DNA of 64,000 nucleotides from Parasponia andersonii (lineage: Eukaryota; Streptophyta; Magnoliopsida; Rosales; Cannabaceae). Both the position numbers and the translations under genes were made by a program. The DNA lies in the NCBI GenBank assembly GCA_002914805.1, contig JXTB01000416.1, forward strand, positions 214,512 to 278,511, given 5' to 3'. The notes below the pieces were generated by a model that had not been told where the DNA came from, made no database searches, and saw nothing but the letters and a program-made list of their open reading frames with translations. Below are positions 13,331 to 26,499 of this stretch, piece by piece. Each line of letters starts with the position of its first letter. The stretch's first letter is position 1.

Positions 13331-16300
13331 GCATGAATATGGAGTTAAATTTGTATAAATAAAGAGAAAAGCAACCTCGTGCGATAATTTATGTTTTTAT
13401 ACAATTGGAGAAGTTTCATTTTTTCTAGAAGCCAGATGGATAATATTTTGGCTTTCATGAAACCAAATCTTTTGATTGTTACATCATATTTGCACTTTAG
13501 TTTCATAATACATTATCAAAATCTCTAGTCTCTATCCTTTTACATTTTTTTACAAGTAGAAATAAAGTAACACTAGCACTTTATTCAAATGATAAGAAAA
13601 GCCAAAAGATAGAGGAAAAACTAAATTAAACCACCATATTTATCCATAAGTAACACGACAATTATGTTGAGTTGAGTTTTGTGTGTAATTAACACCATAT
13701 CCGGATACCAGTGCTTCATTTGGAAAACTTAAAGACTGTTAGAATGGATGCCACTTATATTTACTGATTAAAATGTTAATTCAAGTTCTTTTTCTTTTTC
13801 TATTATTGTCAATATACTAATATAACAAAGACCCCGAATAAAAATGCAATACTGGTTAATGACTATTTATGTAAATATATTTCATAAGCATGTACAACCT
13901 TAACTAGTACACGTATTAGTACATACCTCAAAAAAAAAGTACACGTATTAGTACATGTGTTTGTAGAGAAAAAGGGATAAAACACAACAAAATAACCAAA
14001 GTTGAAAAAAAAAAACCTTCAAATACAGAGTTTACATATACATACAATATTATGGATGTTTAAGTATAACTATAACAACTGTTATGTTTAAATTTTTATA
14101 TCTTTTTGACGATGTCTCTCAACTATTTTAATTAATAAAATTTGTATGCGATGGATACACTTGAAACCAACTTAATATATATTTTCAAGTTTCAACAATT
14201 CGGTATCTCTATCTTAAATAAGTAAACTGTAACTTTTTCTCTGGTAATAAAAAAGACGGATAAATCTCAATAGCGGATCATTTTTTTTTTAGAGTGAAGC
14301 GTTTTCAAGAGTGATGTGGGGCTCAAGAGTGATGTGAGGCTCAAACTCTTGACTTCGTTTTTCTTAAATAAAAGAAAATCTTAAAATATAGCTATTTACC
14401 ACTTCGACCATCTCCACCTCCTGTGGAGTACTGTCACTAGAGTTTATGCTATTTATTTAACTAATCTTCAACCTTATTTTCATTTAAGACATTATAATTG
14501 AATTTTCCAAGATACGTGGAAGATTAAGTACAGACAAGTAATTTACTATTTCTAAAAATCTAGTGCTTTACAACTTGTAGAAAAACAATACTGTTTTTGT
14601 TCACAAAGATAAGACCACAATTACTAATTCTTTAGCTCAAATATATTTTTTACCATTGTTGTTTAATAGAGTCTATAATTAATATATTTTCTGCAATGTT
14701 ACGAGTCTTCTTAGGCTCTGAATTTATGAGGCCAAGTTCTAATTCTCGCGAGAAGAGAAATTAGAGCACTACGAAGAGGAGAGGAGAAATTTTGTTCTTT
14801 GTGCACATTAATGGGGAATGATGAATCATAGAAAATCACATCAATAGCACTATCTGAAACCCGCTTATTCTTGAGGTTGTCTTGACATTATCCCAAGCAA
14901 CAAACTAATTAGCCAAAGAAAAAGTCTTTTTTTTTTTACCCTTTTGGTTGGAAAAAATGTTAGAATTAACCTCCAAATTATGTAAAGAATATATAGGAAA
15001 GAAAACAAACAAAGAAGAAAGAAAAATTCTTTGTTCCCTATGATTGATGAAGTTTTGTACAACAATGAGTTGATATAAAATTGTGATATTGTTGTCCTAG
15101 TAAAGTTTTATGCATGTTGAACCAAAATATTTGAATTTGGGATCTAATTCTCCGCAACTTTCTATAAAATTCGGGAATGTTTTACTGAATCTGTGAAAAC
15201 CATTTAAAGCAATACCATTCAAAAGAAAAAAATAAATAAATAAAGGCATGGAAAAACATATAAAAGCAAGGATTTTGATGGGTATGAGATATCAAAAATT
15301 GGGTACTTAATGATATTATAAGTTGGAACCCATTATAAAGTTTCTAATCATGATCACCCCGACTTTAGAAAGTCGTAGTTACCTGGACCAACGTGAAACA
15401 AAAGCATCAATAGAAACATCCACGAAAAAGAAACCCATTCTATCCTATGCTTACTTGAATTGCTTGGAAAAAAAAGTGGGAGTTTAAATTGGTCAAGATT
15501 AGAGAAAGGAGGATTCCGAAGGTAAAAGATTTTTTGAAGTTTATTTTATTTGAATTTATTATATTTTATTACAAATAAGAAAATCTGGGTCTGTAGAATT
15601 GTGCTGAAAAGATTGTGTGTGTGTGTGTATTTTTTTTGTTTTTTTTTTCAACTTTATAATTCAAAAGAAACTTAACATAATCAATGTGTAAAGGCATGGT
15701 AGAACTTCTAGCATTTTGGATTTAGTATAGTATATGATACAATGGTTAAGAGCTATGATTTTATGAGGCGGGAAGACCTTTCTTTTATGAACGCCAGAGG
15801 CATATAGGCTGCGGTTCACATTCCGTGCTTCACTTGTGTTGATTAAGACATATCCTATAATTCATAGCATTTTCAAAAAGAAACATTAACTAATTGAGTG
15901 CATATGCATATATATATATATATATATATAATTGAAAGTGACTAATTAAGTAGAATGCTTCTAGTCTTTCTTGATGTCTCTTCTTTAAATTTAAGTATGT
16001 AATGTTCTAAAACGTATGTCTCTTTTTTAAATTTAAATATGCAACGTTCTACAACGTTAAAATATACTCAGTATTCAAATTCAGATTTAGAAACCAAAAG
16101 AATATTCAACTAATAATTTTGGGAGAGACTAGATAGCATATGTACTGGAGATTAAATTAGGGGAGCTTCATTTTTCATTGGGGTTTATGCTCTTATACTA
16201 AGAGGTTTAAGAAGATAGTAGACTTTCTCGAGTTGTTGGTACTCGAAAGTTTTTTTTCATTTTTATCTTTATTTTTTCCCCTTAAGAAACAAGAGATCCC

Positions 16301-17700
16301 GGACCAAAAGTTTCATAATCCAATGAGACATTCCACTGTCCCATGGTGGTGGATTAGTAGTCAAAATTGCAAAAAACTAAAAATAAATGATTGCATTACT
16401 TTGGTTTATGCAATGGAAAAGTCAAGTGTCCCCATAAAGATAACCAAAAACCCGTAGTGGGTTATAGATCAGATTTTTGAAGGAACTACGGAAGTGGGTG
16501 TATCTTTAAGGTCATTAATGGCTGCTAAGTAGCTAAAAACAATCGATTAAATTAAGAAAAAAAAACCTAATTGGCTTCTTTTGAAATCATTATCTTATCT
16601 AATGAACCTGATTAAATCATCTTAAAACAGCACACACATCTTACATTCCAAGTTGATTTCTTTCATCACTTCGTGCAAGTGTCCATATAAAACCGAGAGA
16701 AACACATTTTTGGATTAAAAGAAGAGAGAGCCAAAAAGAAGGAAAAGTGAAACATGAAAAAAAAAAAAAAAAAAAAAGTAGAAGAAGAAGAAGATGCAAA
16801 AACACAATGTTTTGGGACTCTGCTGCTGACTGCTTTTACAAACGTAAAAGGGTGATTTCAACTAGAATTGAGTGGTGAATACCTACCAATTCAAATGAAT
16901 TATTTGGGTATCTTCAGTTCAAAAAGTGGGGAAAAAAAAAAAAAAAGAAAAAAAAGGAGAGGAGGGGGGGGGGAGGTCTAATTGCTTAGTTAGGACCAGA
17001 GATTGCCATAAATTCATGAACCACAAAAGGCAAGGCTAACAAGCTTTCCTACCTCCAATATGGTGGCCCCAGAAAAATACACACATTATTTTTTGAAAAA
17101 AAAAAAAGAAAGAAAAAACAGAAAGAAAAAGAATGAATGATTTGCATCTCAGCCATCCATGATCCTTTTTTTTTAATACCAACATCTTAGGAATATTAAG
17201 ATCTCGAAAAGCAAAATCGTCGAGGAGACAAACGTTATTAGCACGGGCCAAGACCAAGACAATAATAACAGCAGTAGCATTCTACAAGTTCTTTTATAGA
17301 AGTAGTTCTTAACCATCTAGGCGGAATCGAATACGCTTTAGATTGAGTGATTTTACATTATATAAAAACATATTTACCAGTGAGGACCAGGACCAAGACC
17401 AAGTCCTAAATTCTTTCAAAAAAATAAAAGAAAAAAGACAAGTCCTAAATAAGATTTGTGTTTCGTGAAACATGCCCATGTAGAACAGAAACATAAACGA
17501 CAAACAAATCTTAGTCAGGACCATACTGAGCACAAAACTTATCTAATCAGGATCACCATCGGGGTCAACATCCAGCCCGCATTTATACCTATTTTTGGGT
17601 GCTAATCCCTACCTGCCAAAGAGTTTTGCTGATGGATGCACATGGACTGGGGAGTGATCAAGTCACACCCACCCAATAATTACCAAGTCATAATATATTT

Positions 17701-17752
<52 letters not shown>

Positions 17753-18339
17753 TCGAGCGTGGTAAGATGTCTTACACCCGTTCAACATAAAATAGTAATT
17801 TTGTACATGTAGGATGAAATTTTTGCACATAATTGAAGTAATTCAGAACATAACATAACAATGTAGCTCCAACATAATTGATATAATTTTCCACATGCTA
17901 TTGTCTGCAAAACAACATCCATGCTATTGTGTGTTACTAATAGTATGTCACCAGACCAGACCCTTAATTTTTTTTCTTTTTTTTTTTCACCAGACCCTTA
18001 TTCAGCCCCCACCCCAAAAAGAGAACTACATCCAAAGCCTATATTCTGAGGCTAAGCACAAACCAGTGACATTGGGTTTGTATGAAAAACATGGAAAGCG
18101 TTCCTTAAAACAAAATAATTTATTAACTTTCTAGTATTAAGGAGGGACCAAAACCAACAGTCCCTAGGAATGTACTAACATTTTAAAATGCCAGTCTGAG
18201 TGTTAAGAGCATAAATACAACCACCGATACAAAATTGGCTGATGAAACCTTAAGAATAAACTGAAGCATCTCATAACAAAATTTTTCAGTAAACAGGTAA
18301 TTGTTTGCCGAACTTATTTAATTGACTGAAATGATGAAA
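13331..18339. other. Gene-free AT-rich intergenic DNA
   Basis: No gene recognised over 5 kb. It holds simple repeats: TA tracts near 15909-15930 and 17691-17750, A-runs near 16757-16778 and 16933-16955, and a short direct repeat of GTACACGTATTAGTACAT near 13910 and 13940. Weak tRNA-like heads near 14300-14425 (minus) and 15740-15825 (plus) may be old SINE remnants. The part next to 18340 is presumably the 3' UTR of the methyltransferase gene. Confidence 0.5.
17691..17750. repeat. TA microsatellite
   Basis: About 60 bp of nearly pure TA with one or two interruptions, in intergenic DNA. Confidence 0.95.
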
Positions 18340-21300
18340 TTATCTCTCTAGTAGCATCACCAATTCGCAGTGCACAGTATGCGGGAAAAGGTCAACAGCC
18401 ATGGATTTTACGGGTTGGAAGGGCTCTGAAATGGGCATAGACTTGGCCCTGTGTCGGGCTAGACCAGCGGCGCTCAAGTTTCTCCATCCTCTGTTGTTCT
18501 TATTGCCTTTCTCAATTTTCTCAGCAGATGGGGTGCAAAGCTCGATAGCATTTGCCACTAAGCTTTCAGGGTTGCAGGAAATGTAACTATACCAAAACAA
18601 GGCAGATGTTCAGATTCCACAAATAAAATAAAACAAAGGAGAAGAACCCAAAGAAAAGAGAAACAACAGAATTTGATACTTACACAAGTCTTCGAAGAAG
18701 TGGATGAGTTCTTAGAGTTTTGATCACCTGACATAATCAGAGAGCCGAATCAGTCCAACAGTATTTGCTTTGCAGGACAACCAATAAGATCTAAATTCAT
18801 GAAATTTATGGGGATCCAAAAAGGACAAAGCAATAATTACAAACCATTTAAAAACCATGGACACACGGGGACTCATATATTGGCCAGAATATAGATATCA
18901 GGGTCGAGCACTTGGTACTTTGGAAGAAACCACAAAAGAAATATGCACTAGAAAATTAGACTTGCATAGCATTCTGGAAAATGTAACCTTTTTTCCCCAT
19001 TTGGCACAAGTCATATTTACCAAATAAAATAAGCCATTGCATTACAAAATATAAGTAGCCTTTGATAATAATGAGCACCTCATGGATTTTGAAAGATGTC
19101 AAAACCTTCACATGTGGCAGCTGAGTGTTACTTACAGTGGGATGAAGTCCACCACGTGGAGGATCAACGATGGCAACAACATTTTTGAAACGCTCGACAG
19201 GAGGATTCCCATTTTCAGAATTGCAATTGCTTTGAAGTTGGTTATCTGGTTCCTGCAGGCCACTATCTAAACATTCAGATGTCATATTAACATTCTGAAA
19301 CTCATGGCTAGAGCCCTCTCCAGGTTCAGTTATGTTGCCTGCCGAGTGAGATGAGCTCCTTTCAGGGTCTTCTGCATTGTCCATTAAGGCATCTTTTCCT
19401 TCAGATATGGAACTTGCTTCATCATTCCTTTCAGTTTTTTGAATCTCATCTTGTTGCTGAAAGGCACTCACGTACTCCTTCAACAACGACCCCATCACAT
19501 CTTCTGCCTATGTCATCAGATGACATACACACAAACAAATAATCAACTGTAAAATAAACCACTTAAGTATACTTTGCTAAGCAATCAAAAGAAAATAGAC
19601 AAGTTCACTTAACAGTTAACATACTTTTCATTTTCACACACTATCATACGAATCAAAAAATTTGAAAGAGGACTCTAACTCACTTTTCCACAGACAAATC
19701 TACAGTTTTTTATGCCATTGATTTCAGCATTCCTACGAGCATCTGAAATTGCAGAGGCATTCATTTCAACGCCAACAACCTGGGACAAGTACAGAACCAA
19801 AACAAGTTCAATCATTTTCAAGACAAGATAAATAACTGAGGGAATACTTAATTTTAAGAAGCAGGCTTTTATCTCATCAGGGTATTTATGGTATTTGACT
19901 ATCTGATTTGATCAGTTCCAGATTTATCCAAACTGAAAGATATATTCTTCTTCCCATATTCAGTTCAAAAGGACCAGTCCTTATGGCTGTGTTCTGACTC
20001 ATTTTGCTCAGTTTTGAATGGTACTTATTTCTTGCACACTTTCCTACATTAAAAAGAGATTGAAGAAAGAACATGGTAACCAGGATAGTGACTATTACCA
20101 TACCCACGCGATGTGCTAAGGTCAGCCCAATTGTTCCAGTTCCACAGCAGATATCAAATAGCAAAGTTTCAGGATCCAAACCAGCCCAATCCCCAGCAAG
20201 CGAGTAAAGCTTCTCAGCAGCCAGGGAATTAACCTGCAGTAGAATTGGAACTGAATATTACAAGGAAAAACTTTTCTGTTGAGCGTGAGAAACAACCACC
20301 TCAGCTTCTTACCTGGAAGAAAGCTGTAGGTGAGATACAGAATCTAAGATTGCTTATATAATCATGAATTCTTGGTTCTACGATATCTTGGTTAGCTTCA
20401 GTTTCAGGAATATCTGCTGCTTTAGTTATTTGGAGTTGCCGTAATGGTGCATCAGCTGGTGCCACATTTGATATTCCTTGATGGTCCTACAAAGAATCAG
20501 CCATCAGATACAAAAAGAATGCCTTTATTTTGGAAGAGACCATATCATGCAATGTTAAATACAAGAAAACGGATAAATAGATGCAAGCAAAGTTTCAGCA
20601 CAAAATTTCGATACAGAAATAGATGAGTTCAAATTCCCTTGTATTGCCATTGCAACCTGACTGCAAAACACAGATTTCAGCCTAGGTCTCATTTAACTAA
20701 GAATATCAAAACCCACGCTTAACTAAGAAACTCAAAATCTTCTTGATGATGTTTTTGGAGCTTTACGAGTTTATTATTCCTGTTCAACACTAGTCCAGCA
20801 TGCTTAAGATTAGTTCCGTGCCTGCTGCTTAAAAATTGCAAACTAAAAACCCCAGTGGTCTCAATTGAGACAAGAAACCTTGGAACGCCAACAAGAGATG
20901 CACTGCTGCAAATCTATTGCTGACCTCTCCTCAACTATGCACTCCTATGAGCCCCCTCCTCCCAGTTAAATAAGAGTACCATTGCCAACATCCATTTGGT
21001 CAAAAATGTCATCTAACCAGCAGTTTGTGACACGCACTAACAGACACGTGCACATGCACATAACCACAAGTCAAGACACAAATATCATTTAATATTCAAA
21101 TAATACAAGATTTTATAGAATACAGCTTCAAATTAATTAGCTACGGCATTAGTAAAATTCACAACCAAAAACCTTGCATTTGTGCATTGATACAGACGAA
21201 GAGTCTGGTCTTTAATAGGTCTCAGGAAGATATGACCAGAACTTTTACAAGCCCAGAGGCAAGCAATGTAGTCATGTTAAGAGACATTATAGGAACTGTG

Positions 21301-24300
21301 ACCTTCCAACTAACTTTAGCCACAGAAAATCTTGTGCACATTGCAGAAGTAAACACCTAACATATGATTGTAAAAGAAATTCCTGCAAAGAAATAGTACC
21401 TGAACAACTAAAGCTGTTAGAGGCAAAGATGAAGAACTTGTTGCCGCTCCTGCAGCAAATGCTTGAGCCATATTCTCGAATTCACTAGATATCAGTGCAT
21501 CATCAATGCCCGTGGTTGAAACCTGTGAGATCAAGACGAGGAAAAATGTGACCAAGACCCCCAAAAATTAAACCAGCTACTTCAGGTTTACAAGTAAGCT
21601 AACTGGACTCGGCCAAATTTTCTCAGTTCAAATTGTGTATGCATTTCTATATACTGCTTTACCTATTCAGCTAGTACTACTATATCAGAAGAAGCAAATT
21701 ATGGTTCCCTTACTTTCATTTTAGCAGTCTTGAAGAGATTGGAAATGCTATTTCCAGAGAAAATATAAGTTAGAACAGGTAAAAGCGGAGGCTGGCCTCA
21801 TAAATAACTTAAACTTCTTACCCAAGTTCAGAAACTAACCTGAACCATAAGCATGACCTCAGCAACGCTGGCCTCTGAATTTTCAGAATAAGCAGATGTT
21901 TCTGGTCTCCTTCCTTCTCGAACCTTGAAAAATAACGATAAAGAATGTTCAATGAAAAAAAAAACCTTCTCAACATATTATAGCCCCTTGGATTTGGCAA
22001 TACCTACCGTTAATTGACGCCAAAAGCCAGTATTCTTAAATCGGTTCCATACTGGTAAGTCTGAATGCTGCAGAAACTCCTGAAAGATTGAAGCATATTT
22101 GCAAGCGATTGCAGAAACGTTGGGGCAGTCTACAGGTTCTTCAACTGCCGTCACACCCTCCCTGGAAAGAACTCTATTATTCTGCTAAATGTCCGAGGTG
22201 CCGTTGAAAGGAAGAAGAAATATTCTCAACATCATATTAAATTAAAGGTTACCTAAAATTTCCAAGCATAAATCCCACAGTTATTTGTCCTTGCAGAGAA
22301 TATCCAACAGAAAACTCGCACTTGTTGCGGTATCCATTTACAAGTGGGGATGGAAGTATACCCTCTAAATTGCATGGAAGACCACCTACAATATTGATAT
22401 TTTTTAAAAAATAAATAAATAGATACTTGAGCCCCGGAATTTTCATTCTGCTAGGTAGAATGAGAGAAAAAGAGAACAGAATGAAAATAACCAATCAAGT
22501 AGGAAAACTTTTAAGACATGCATTTTATGCCTCTAATCGTCATGATAAACTTGTAAAACTTTAGGAAATGATGCTTTTACTTTTAGTTTCATTTTTTTTC
22601 TTGCGGTCTTTAGCAAAGATATGAGAACCACCTATTTCCCTAGACTTGAGAATCCATTCTGGAAGTGAAACACCATTAGGACAAGCTTTTCGTGCATTTC
22701 TAGTCTGAAAATAAAAAATTGCAATGCTTAAAATGGTAGTTCAATAAGAAATAAGAATAAAAATTGAAAAAAGAAAAAAGATTATCAATATAGGCAGGAA
22801 AGATAAAAATAGTAAGGTGAAACAAAATAAGAAGAATAGATACGGACAAGTCTTTTGAGAATCTGCATGATAGAACTCTTTTTTTGCTCCAACTGATCAC
22901 TGTAGGCCATATGGGCGAGGGGAGTCACTACATCTCTAGCACTTCTTCCACTAGATGCCACACCATTGGGTGTTGAATTGTCTTCATTACCATCAGCATT
23001 CTGAGTCCCATTAGCCAACACAGAGATAGTGCCATCATCCCCAGATACCTCAGGTTTGTCAGCTTCCTGGTCGTTTTGCGGGTTTGTAATTATTGGTTTC
23101 GTCTTCTTCTCAAACGACCGAGGAATGACATCTGCAACCTTCACACTTCTGTTTCCAATAGATTTCCCTTCCAATTCCTGCCACATAGAACAATCACAAA
23201 GTAAAAATACATCAGCCAATGAACAAATACTCTTCCATAGAGCAATTACAATAACATTACATTAGTGAAGCAAGCATACGTACCTCCACAGAACTTTTTA
23301 ACTGCTCCACACTTTCGAAACTCACAAAACCTACAGTCATGCCTTTTTTCTTCTTCGCAGATTTAAAAGAAATCCCCTGAAAATTTACACACCCAGAAAA
23401 AGAAGGGGAGGGGGAAAAAAAAAAAAAGAGTACATGAAACTTGGAACTTTGGAGTGTTAAAGTACTAGCCTCGCTGTCTCACCAGAAAATGTTACGCAAT
23501 GTTGAACAAAAATTACAATATAATTTAGGGCATGTAAGGTTCATCGGATTATATTATATCAACAGAATACTATGTTCGGTCCTGATCATGCTCTGTATAA
23601 CTTAATACAACACATTGAAATAATTAGGTAACAGGTAATAGCTTATACACCAAAAAACGAGTTTATTGCATTGTCCTAGATTATTGTGTTATTTTCCTCT
23701 CTCCACATTCTCCATTCTCATTCTCTCTCATCTCTTTACTTTCTCCCTCCTAGTTCTCTCTCGTTTCCTCTAATTATTTTCCCACTGATCATTATGTAAT
23801 GGCCTATAATACGTGCAAAACCAAAGGTCGTATATATAACACAACACAATCCAGTACAGTGCAGTACAATATAATCAATACCCAAAAAAAAAAATGTTTC
23901 GGTTCCGAAAGAAACTGAACTGAATACTAAGTCGGAGAAACTCCAAAGACATTCACATGTATTTACAGAATCTCTAAACAACATACCAAAAGCGCAAGCT
24001 TTACTCTTAAAAACATCAAATTCATAGTATAAAATCAAGACTAACTAAAATTCCCATACTTTTCTCATCCAAACAAAGCATAAGAAAAATGGAGCTCAAA
24101 TCAAACACACTATTAACAATCTCAAAAATCCCAGATTACCTGCTCGCTAAGGAAGCGCTTGAGAGTCTCGGACCTCCAATTTCTGGGCAAATGAACCAAG
24201 CATTTGCTCAGCTCGGGATCCGACCCATCACCACCATCCTCGTCCTCGTCGCCCACCACAATCTCTGTCATCATAACCTCACTCGAAGCAGCAGCAGCCC

Positions 24301-24685
24301 CACATTTATCTCCGTCCTCGGACTTCTTCAAAACCTTCTTCGCACGCTCTGAGGTGGGGTCCCACGTGTTGTCGGGGCGCGGCCGGAGCTCCTCCTCGCC
24401 GTGAGCGTAGCGGCACGTGCTTCCGTGGCTGCACGACCCTGATTGGCGCCTGAAGAAGGAGCATAGGCTGGTCTTCCATAGAGGGTTTGCCGCAGGGTCC
24501 TCCTGGTTCTGGTACTGGTCTTCCTCCCTCTTCCGCTTCCCGCTTGAAGTGATCTCGTCCGTTAATGCAGCATCGGACGGCTGGGGTTCGGGTTGGTTAT
24601 GGTCCGTGATTGAATCGTGGCCGTTGGTTGACTGGGTTAGGGTTTCAGTTGGAGGAGGGTGTTCGTTAGTGGGAGATGCCGCCAT
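18340..24685 (-). CDS. CCCH zinc-finger tRNA (uracil-5-)methyltransferase, TRMT2A-like
   Basis: Complete 14-exon CDS, 2604 nt, 867 residues: 24685-24140, 23376-23284, 23177-22848, 22704-22632, 22385-22253, 22161-22008, 21923-21840, 21522-21400, 20486-20313, 20233-20099, 19779-19684, 19507-19136, 18727-18684, 18586-18340. Residues 75-95 form a CCCH finger (Cys75, Cys85, Cys91, His95). Residues of about 165-235 look like an RRM (VHLPRNW, GMTVGFVSFES). The catalytic TrmA/RlmD fold holds the SAM loop DICCGTGTIGL (597-607), DPPRGGL (762-768) and the nucleophile in ISCNP (Cys790), ending in HCELVMLLER. Family role: it methylates U54 of cytosolic tRNA to m5U. An acidic Ser/Asn-rich insert of about 90 residues sits before DPPR. 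The ATG at 24685 is the first in frame. I recall Arabidopsis At2g28450 as the matching architecture. Exon 12 uses the TAG acceptor; the CAG four bases downstream would give a stop. Confidence 0.93.
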
Positions 24686-24774
24686 GGCTAAGGAGGCAGA
24701 GGGACTTCCCAAGTCGGTAGCATTGGTTTTACACGGAGGACCGCATTGGACTGGTCCAAGAACTTAAACCCGAC

Positions 24775-24835
24775 TGGAAACCCGCCACAAAGCCCATTGT
24801 CCTACTTGGTCTGTAACTACGGCCCAAGTTGTATT
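24775..24835 (-). promoter_or_regulatory. Two site II (TGGGCY) elements upstream of the methyltransferase gene
   Basis: AGCCCA at 24791-24796 and GGCCCA at 24821-24826 read TGGGCT and TGGGCC on the gene strand, about 105-140 bp upstream of the ATG. Paired site II motifs are TCP-protein targets common in promoters of plant ribosome and translation genes, which suits a tRNA-modifying enzyme. The assignment is by motif and position only. Confidence 0.4.
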
Positions 24836-24867
24836 TACCGATTGCTTCATGTTTGGCACATAACTTT

Positions 24868-25385
24868 GTATTGTATTAACTATACATAATATCGTAACAT
24901 CGTGTTTAGTTGAATTTTAAATTTTAATATTTAATACGATATTAAAATTTAATATAATGTAGAGAATATATCTAATGTATTAAATAATTTTAACTCTAAT
25001 ATGTATTATACAATACTCACACTTTTCAATTTTTCTTTCTTAATCTCTTTCTTGTCATTTTTTCTCTCCTTTTGTTCTCTCAAATCACTTTACTCCTATC
25101 AAAAGTGGTCTTTTTCTAAATAATTTTTAAAGTATATTTCTAAATATTTATATAAAGATGATATGTTTGCAAATAAATTTTTAAAAGTGGCATTTTTACT
25201 AGTGGTATTTTCCTAAATATTGTTTTGAAAATAGAAGTTTGCTAAATAAACTTCTTAAAATGGTATTTTTCAAAACTAACCTTTTAATGCAATATCTTAA
25301 TGCAATGCAAAACCAAACATAGTATTGTAAAAATAATACAATATAATACATCACAATATAGTACAACACAATACGGTGCACAAAA
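24868..25385. mobile_element. 518-bp MITE, Mutator-like, with 9-bp flanking duplication
   Basis: CATAACTTT occurs exactly at 24859-24867 and 25386-25394. Between them, the left end (GTATTGTATTAACTATA) is matched in inverted form at the right end (GTATTGTGTTGTACTATA on the other strand). Both arms also carry a GTGTTTAGTTG/TATGTTTGG motif. A 9-bp duplication is typical of the Mutator superfamily. The left end looks about 11 bp shorter than the right. No coding content. Confidence 0.6.
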
Positions 25386-25571
25386 CATAACTTTGAAAAT
25401 TAGGCCCTCTAGGTCTTTTTTAGAAAATAATTAGAAATATACAGTAGGTGCAGCTTTTTCTAGATTTGGTACAACAATTTTTTAAAAAATACCATTTTTA
25501 AAAATAATAACTAATTATGCATATGGTATACTTTTTACGCTGCTTAGATGTGTTGGAAAAAGCCTTTTGTC

Positions 25572-25662
25572 GTATAATGTTAATGGATATGCTTGCCTAT
25601 ATTGTGAAATTTATGCAAGTATATAATGTTAATGAATATGCTTGCATATATTGTGAAATTTA
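25572..25662. repeat. Tandem duplication, about 49-bp unit
   Basis: Two near-identical copies beginning TATAATGTTAATG at 25573 and 25622 and ending in ATTGTGAAATTTA. Non-coding. Confidence 0.85.
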
Positions 25663-25877
25663 CAATGAAAACAGTTGGTAGTAAATTTTAAGAACTAACA
25701 CCATAAGCTCACGTTTGGGAAGCATTCTCAAAATGAGGGACCTGGTTTGCCTCTAAATTTAGAGTATACGAGAATAAACTAATACAAATAAGAACTATTT
25801 ATGTTACTAAGTCATCTCATAACCTACTTAAACCCTTAGATAGCCTTCATTCAAGACTTTGATGGGCACCTTTCTGG

Positions 25878-26499
25878 AAGAGGTGTCAAAACAAGCCTTA
25901 CTGGGCTATGGGTCGTGCTTGGCCCGGCCTTCTACAGTACAGAACTTGCCAAGCTCAGCTTATTTACAGAAATTATAGACCCAGCACTAGTCCCTAGTCC
26001 TAGTCCTTTAGGACTAGGGTTGTGCCTGGGCTTAGCCTAGCCCTACACGGCCAGCACTATAGGGCTTTAAAAGAGCTATTTTTTTTTTGGAGAAAATTTG
26101 TTTTTAAATATATATATATATACTTTTTGTTACACAATATATTAGAAAATTTTAATTTCATAATTGATATATTTGTATAATAAGTGGTATTTATTTTTTT
26201 ATTAATATAAATGTATAATGTAAAAAAATATCTATATTTCTCAATAAAATTATAAAAGGCCTAATCCTAACCCTTCATAGGTCAAAGCTAGTCCAAGCCT
26301 ATGACGTACTAGGGCCAGCCCTGGCCCTTAACATGCTTGGGCCTATGGCCTAAAAGTCAAGCTCAGCCCAAGCTCCTTAAGGGCTAGGACCGGCTCAAGC
26401 CCCTGAAGTATTTGTATTATACCATGCTGATGCTACACTATTCAAAGCTGTTTTATATCCCGATGTCAAGGCTGTTTTATATCCCAATTGACACCTCTA
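25878..26499. mobile_element. Non-autonomous hAT element, 622 bp
   Basis: The left end AAGAGGTGTCAA and the inverted right end TAGAGGTGTCAA match over 11 bases. Flanks CTTTCTGG (25870-25877) and TCTTCTGG (26500-26507) agree at 6 of 8 positions, as expected for an aged hAT 8-bp target duplication. About 200 bp at each end is rich in GGGCC and GGCCC motifs, and the middle is very AT-rich with no reading frame. The ends resemble those of the large hAT element at 35843-40179. Confidence 0.7.

Noticed and set aside
14300..14425. Possible minus-strand tRNA-like head, and a second one on the plus strand at 15740-15825
   Set aside because: Only loose A- and B-box resemblance; neither tail nor flanking duplication could be found.
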